Origin: Branchipolynoe longqiensis
Taxonomy: Eukaryota; Annelida; Polychaeta; Phyllodocida; Polynoidae
Reading direction: 5' to 3'
NCBI GenBank assembly: GCA_030323885.1
Contig: CM059194.1
Location: forward strand, 31,041,367-31,105,366
DNA: 64,000 nt
Shown here: positions 54,401-60,400 of the stretch, one piece after another
Layout: every line of letters starts with the position of its first letter
How positions within the stretch are numbered: position 1 is the first letter of the stretch
Notes under the pieces: model-generated
What the model was told of the DNA's origin: nothing
Seen by the model: only the letters and a program-made list of their open reading frames with translations
Database searches by the model: none
Program-made: the position numbers and the translations under genes

Positions 54401-57400
54401 GGTCAACTAACCATGCGCATGAACTGTGAATGAGCTCGTGGCAGGATAATTTCCTGGTGTCCTTCCTGCCAACAATGTATTTCCTGATAGTCCACTTACT
54501 TTTGTGCTTTCTCTGCTAGGAGAGCATTCCTCCGAAGACGAAGAAAAGCTCCGGTGGTGCCGGTGCCGGTGCCGGTGCCGGTGATGGTCGTGTGACGAGC
54601 TCTGCCCCCTGTCATGCGCACCGAGCTTGAGATTGGCCATATCCTCCTCCAAGGCTCGCTCCCGCACCAGCAAGCTAGCCACATGTTTATGCCTCTCCAG
54701 CTGTCGTACACGCTCCTCCAATGCCACCTCATCATCCTTGGACAGGCACTCATCGGACTTCCCATCGGTCCCCGAACGCACCTCCTCCTTTAGCAGTTTA
54801 TGAATGCCCAACTCCGCCATAGCCACCGCATGTGTCGTCCTTCTCGTTATCGGCCGTTTTCCCAGGCACTTGCTGCCCCCGTACCACAATGTAAACCCCC
54901 ACACACATAGCAATACTTCTCTGCCATGCAGTGTAGCAACAGTAGCTCAGAGGCGCGTGCGGCAGTGGGGGCGGCTAGGCGAGCACTGTCGACTGCACCT
55001 GGCACAGACTGCCTCGGCTACGGAATGCAGCGTCGCGCAACAGATAGTACATGAATCAACTGCATTTAGACTGTCTTGCGTACCGGAAGAGGGGAGCACC
55101 ATGTTCCGCCCCTTACACGAGGATATACAGCGTATATCCAGGCTATATATTACGGTTATTGTTTTGTGTACCTTATCTTAGAGATATACAACCCTAACAA
55201 ACAAACAAAAAAAACATACAAATCTAGCTGCAACTAACACTAGTAATTGCCGCACTAGAATGAGACCAGCACACGGGATAGCCAAATGAGTTGAGCGTCA
55301 GTCTCTCATTTTGATAGGTCTTGGGATTCGAATCCCCAGGTTCAAATCTGGACTGGTTGTTGGCCTTTTATGTCCTGGCAACATCTAAAGTCATATCAGG
55401 ATGGGTACCGACTTGTCACAGTGCGTACTCATGGTGACTTTATAGTGCTGCCCCCTGGGGGGCCAGGCCGCCAACACCATGAACTGATATTCCACTCAGT
55501 CACATTATCTTGACACTGAGCAAACCAGTCCTTGCACTATCCTAATAATGCTGATCACCTGGCTAGGAAGCAACATGTATAAATTTGTAAGTCATTAGCT
55601 TGACTCGACCAGGGTGCAAACCCATGGGTTCGAATCCCAAGATCTACCAAAACCGGAGACGCATGCTCAACTCATTTGGCCATCCCATCAAGTCTGGATA
55701 AGTCAAATCAAAGTCTTAGAAATGTATACTTGTTGCTACCTAGCCTGGCATTCAGCATTACTAGGATACGTCATACCCCAGTTACACGAGAGCCAGCGTT
55801 CGCCACCAACCTCCTTACGCCCAAAAGGTCGCCAACCTCCCAGCATCCCATTCGATACATTGATTCAATTACGTGGTCGGCGCCAGGGTGGCGCCAGGGC
55901 GGCGCCAGGGCGGCACCAAGGCTGCGCCGGCCGTCGCCAGGCTGTCGCCGCATCAGCGCTGGGGCGGCGCCGTATCAGGGCCGGGGCGGCACCAGGGCAG
56001 TATCAGGGCAGCGCCAGGGCGGTGCCAGGGCAGCGCCAGGGCGGCGCCAGGATGGCGCCATAGTGCCTACCACCCGGTGAGCACGGCATTGCATATTTTG
56101 GCACCGCTAGGTCGGCGCCAGATCGGTGCCAACTCGCCAACCCCTAGGTTGGCGACCTGGCGGCGCCAGGTCGCCAACCACTGTTTAATGGTGCCACCGG
56201 AACAGGACGCAAGGAGGTTGCACGTGCAGCAGCAGCAACCTCCTTACGCCCAAAATTTCAGAAATGGATGCCGGGAGGTTGGCAACCTCGCAGCGCCAGT
56301 GCATAAAGAGGGCATAAGGAGGACATTAGTAGGAAGTTTTGACGTCGCGAATCGATTGTAAGCGAACGCAGGCCTCGTGTGACTGGGGTATAAAGGAGCA
56401 GTGGAATGAGGAAGACCAACTGTCCGCGATTGACATTTCCATGCTTTACAAAAACCGAATATACCAACAAAAACTAAATTCCTGCAGCGCTTTCCAGTGA
56501 AAATCGTATAACTAAAATGCTTAGATCTGTAGATACTTGCAGCTAAACTTGCATCTGATGAAGCCAAATGAAATAATACAGCAGGAGCAACATGTAATAT
56601 ATTAGCTAGCACCTGGTGTCGTTTCGACATATTCAACTGTATTCACAAAATAGCTGCCTTAAGGGTAATTAGCAATTCGAGTACTGAATGATTTAATACT
56701 TACTATTCTCCATGTTAGAGATTGATTCCAAAAACTAGCTCCTTCTTCAAGGCTAAATAACACACCGCCTGGAAAATAAAGAAAATTGTGTCATAATGGG
56801 ACATAGCGTTGGTGACATTTATCTCGTTATATGTATTTATATATATATATATACATATTGATTCACTCCTGACACTCAGAGTAATGACATTGCTGTTTGT
56901 GAAGTAGCATTTACAAAAAAAACACCACTACAATCACAGTAAGATGAGCAAGATGTATTAACGATATTGGACTTTTCCTGCTTACAAAATAAACAAATAA
57001 ATGCTCATTAAAAATAAATGAATCAATATATATATACATATGATAGTAATATCAATGGTATTTATAAGCCGCTTAAGGTTGCATGGTCCGATGGTTTTGA
57101 GCTTCTGTGGTTTTTCTGAAATAAATATATTACATTGAGTGGCATAATCTACCTTACTTTACTTTGAAGTGACTTTGATTTAAAATTGCTAACTTTTGAG
57201 ATATTTGATGTGTGAAGATGTCAAATTAGTTTTGGCAAGCACACCAAAATACTGACACCATAGGCTTCTGCAGTAACTAGGTTCTATTAAATTGATTCAG
57301 TATTCCTTTGTATGTGGTAACAAATGATTAATAAGTGCAACATTATCAAGGTTAGATATATAGATTTAAATCTAGATCATTCTTTTGGTTTAAAAAATGT

Positions 57401-60400
57401 GATGCTTCATCGGACTACGCAGCTTTAATGTGGGTAATCTGATGAAAACCATATTTAGAAAACCAAACCACTCATGTAGAGTTGACTTGCACCAACTGAC
57501 CGAAATTAGATATTGGTGCAGCCTTAATCATTTCTTTCGCAGGGGGGGTCGTCACATTATAAATGTCAAAAGCATGCTGGCACTTCGACAGGCAATTATA
57601 TGACCTAGTTACCATAGCAATGGCATATTGCGCTTGGCCTCAACTGGTGTGGATAAGGCATTTGACTTTGAATAAGAAGATTGCGATTTCAAGTCTTGTC
57701 GTGGTCGCCAGGTATGTAAAATGGCTGTGTCTACGACACGAAGTATTGCTGTTAGAGAAGTTCTTTGGTTTTATTATCACAGCCATATTTTATAGGTACA
57801 GTATAACCCACTTAAACCAAACTTGAAGGGACCCTAGAAATTTGTTTGGATTAACCGATCATTGGTTTCATCGAGCTTTGGCTTCGACTTTGACTTGGCT
57901 TTGGCAAAAATGAGGGTGAATTATAAATATTATACAATGGACAGGCACTCGTCGGACTTGTCGTCAGTCCCCGAATGCACCTCCTCCTTTAGGTGCCTGT
58001 CCCCCATCACCCTTTCAACGAGTTTGTTACTACTAGAAAGATAATCAGTTATGCCCCACCCCCTAGTAACGCCTACCATACTAATCTAACATAGATACCT
58101 CCCCGCATATGTTTCTTTTTCTCTTATCTTGATCTGTACCTATCATTCATGTACCGATGTTTTGCTTATTTTCCTGTAATTGTCTATGTGTATATTGTTG
58201 TAGATTTGTTTCCTGTGTAGAGGCAATTGTGATTAGGGCTGGAAGACCAATGCATTAGCACTGACAACATGTTATTCAGAGGAATAAAAACCCTTGAACA
58301 AAAAAAATAAATTTTTGTGGACACTTTGATTATTGTTTTTGATGTATATACAGTATAACCCAGTTAAACCAAGCTCGGTTCAACCAAACGATCTGTTAAT
58401 CCAAACTTTTTTTCGGCAGACCCACAAAATACTACTATTTATCATATAAAAAGTTGGTGGGGTCTCAGATGACCTTATAACCACATGAAAGTTTGGTTTA
58501 ACCATACCGGAAGTGGCCTGGGTCCGACAATTTTGTTTGGATTAACCGATAATTTGGATTAACCAACTTTGGTTTAACCAACCTTTTTATATGATAAATG
58601 TTTGTGGACACTTTGATTATTGTTTTTGATGTATATACAGTATAACCCAGTTAAACCAAGCTCGGTTCAACCAAACGATCTGTTAATCCAAACTTTTTTT
58701 TCGGCAGACCCACAAAATACTACTATTTATCATATAAAAAGTTGGTGGGGTCTCAGATGACCTTATAACCACATGAAAGTTTGGTTTAACCATACCGGAA
58801 GTGGCCTGGGTCCGACAATTTTGTTTGGATTAACCGATAATTTGGATTAACCAACTTTGGTTTAACCAACCTTTTTATATGATAAATGGTAGTATTTTTC
58901 CGGGCCGCCAACAAAAGTTTGGATGAGCCAATCATTTGGTTTAACTGAGCTTGGTTTAACGGGGTGATACTGTATTAGTACATCCAGAATACCAATATGC
59001 TTGATACCGAGGCTCTGACTCACAGCTTAAGTTGGATATCCGATGAAAGCATCAAATTCCCAAAACCAAAACAATGACCTAGATTTTATTGTACATATCT
59101 AGCTAAAGGCCCTGTCACATTACGGCGTATGGCGGGAGCGTATTGAAAACCTACGTAGGTCCTGCGCGTGCCAGCCTATGATGACATTTGGTGACCTTTC
59201 GGGTGGTTTTGAGCGTATGTGGAACCTAAGAGGAGCGTACGAGGAGCGTATGAGGAGCGTATGGGAGCGTGCTGTGACATTTTTTGACAGTATGGGCCAT
59301 ACGCCCTCATAGGTCGTGTTTTTTTGAGCATACACGAAAAAAATTGGACGGACAAATTTATGTAAGCGTATGGCGGCGTATGCCTCATACGCTTCACATA
59401 CGCCGGCATCTGGCGGCATATGACTAGCGTATGCGTAGCGTATGAGTAGCGTATACGGCGTATGCCGACGTATATGACGTAACGCGCTTACGCCGCCATA
59501 CGCTCCCGCAAAAAACCCTAATGTGACAGCCCCTTTAGATACTGATACACTCATTAAGTATTTGTCGCCACATAGAAGGCAATACTGAATGAAATTAATG
59601 GAAACTGTTACTGCAGAAGCATATGGTGGCAGAGTTTTGGGGTGCGTGCCAACATTAATTTGGCATGCTTGCACTTCAAATATCTTAAGCCATTTAAGCT
59701 AAGAGTTACTTCAAACTAAAGTAAGATAAATTATAAGGATCAACCTAATATATTTATCTCAGAACATGACAACAACTCCAAACCATTAGACTGTGCAACT
59801 TTAATTTATATCTAGTCACTGTCAATCATAGCAGCCAATAGAAAGCAAACGCCTCTCATCTAGATAAAAGATTCACCCGGTACTTGTAGTACACGGGTGA
59901 AAGACAACGTAGTGTAAATACGGGCAAAAATAAGTTTAGTATGGAACATGAAGTAGAAACTGTGGCTCCAGTATCAAATGGCTACCTATATAGGCACAGA
60001 TTTGGGGAAATGGGAGAGAATGCAAAAAGACAAGATGGCGGCCGCAGAACGCCGTCGATTTTACTTTTAAATCTTATTAAACTAGATATTATATTATATT
60101 TTTCAACTCAAAGGTAGCAGGCTATCAATAAGACATATGTAAAGAATAATTGTTGCTTCTTAGATTGTGAAATTAGGCTGTCAATTCGTTAACCCTCTTT
60201 TTCGACCGTTTTTATATAGGGTTGGTATTCACCCGTGTACTGCGACTGCGAGTACCAGGTGAATCCTTTATCTACCTCTCACCATGCTCCATATATGGTA
60301 GATCGAACCAGAACAGTAGATTCACCTTTACCCCCTCAGCCAATAGGAAGGCGGCAACCACCTGTCACTATCTTCCATATATGGGCACCAAACCTGGGTT

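Larger units (their letters stand above)
51214..54820 (-). mobile_element. Third YR retrotransposon, degenerate
   Basis: The order on the minus strand is gag (from 54820), RT, RNase H, YR (to 51214). Its proteins are clearly different from the other two elements: AT-rich, with a distinct YR type (HSLR then RGDWTS and VYKYIF). No methyltransferase domain is seen. Terminal repeats were not identified. At least one frameshift or stop affects each domain. Confidence 0.85.
55268..56475 (+). mobile_element. SINE (type B) split by two later insertions
   Basis: Its three pieces are the head (55268-55352, gggatagccaaatgagttga to ttcaaatctgga), the body (55693-55773, taagtcaaatcaaagtctta to ttactaggatacgtca) and the tail (56391-56475, aggagcagtggaatgaggaa). 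Joined, they reproduce the order of the 14.4-kb SINE. Confidence 0.85.

Noticed and set aside
55873..56361. Gly/Ala/Arg-rich repetitive frames
   Set aside because: They translate a ggcgccaggg decamer tandem inside a TIR element.
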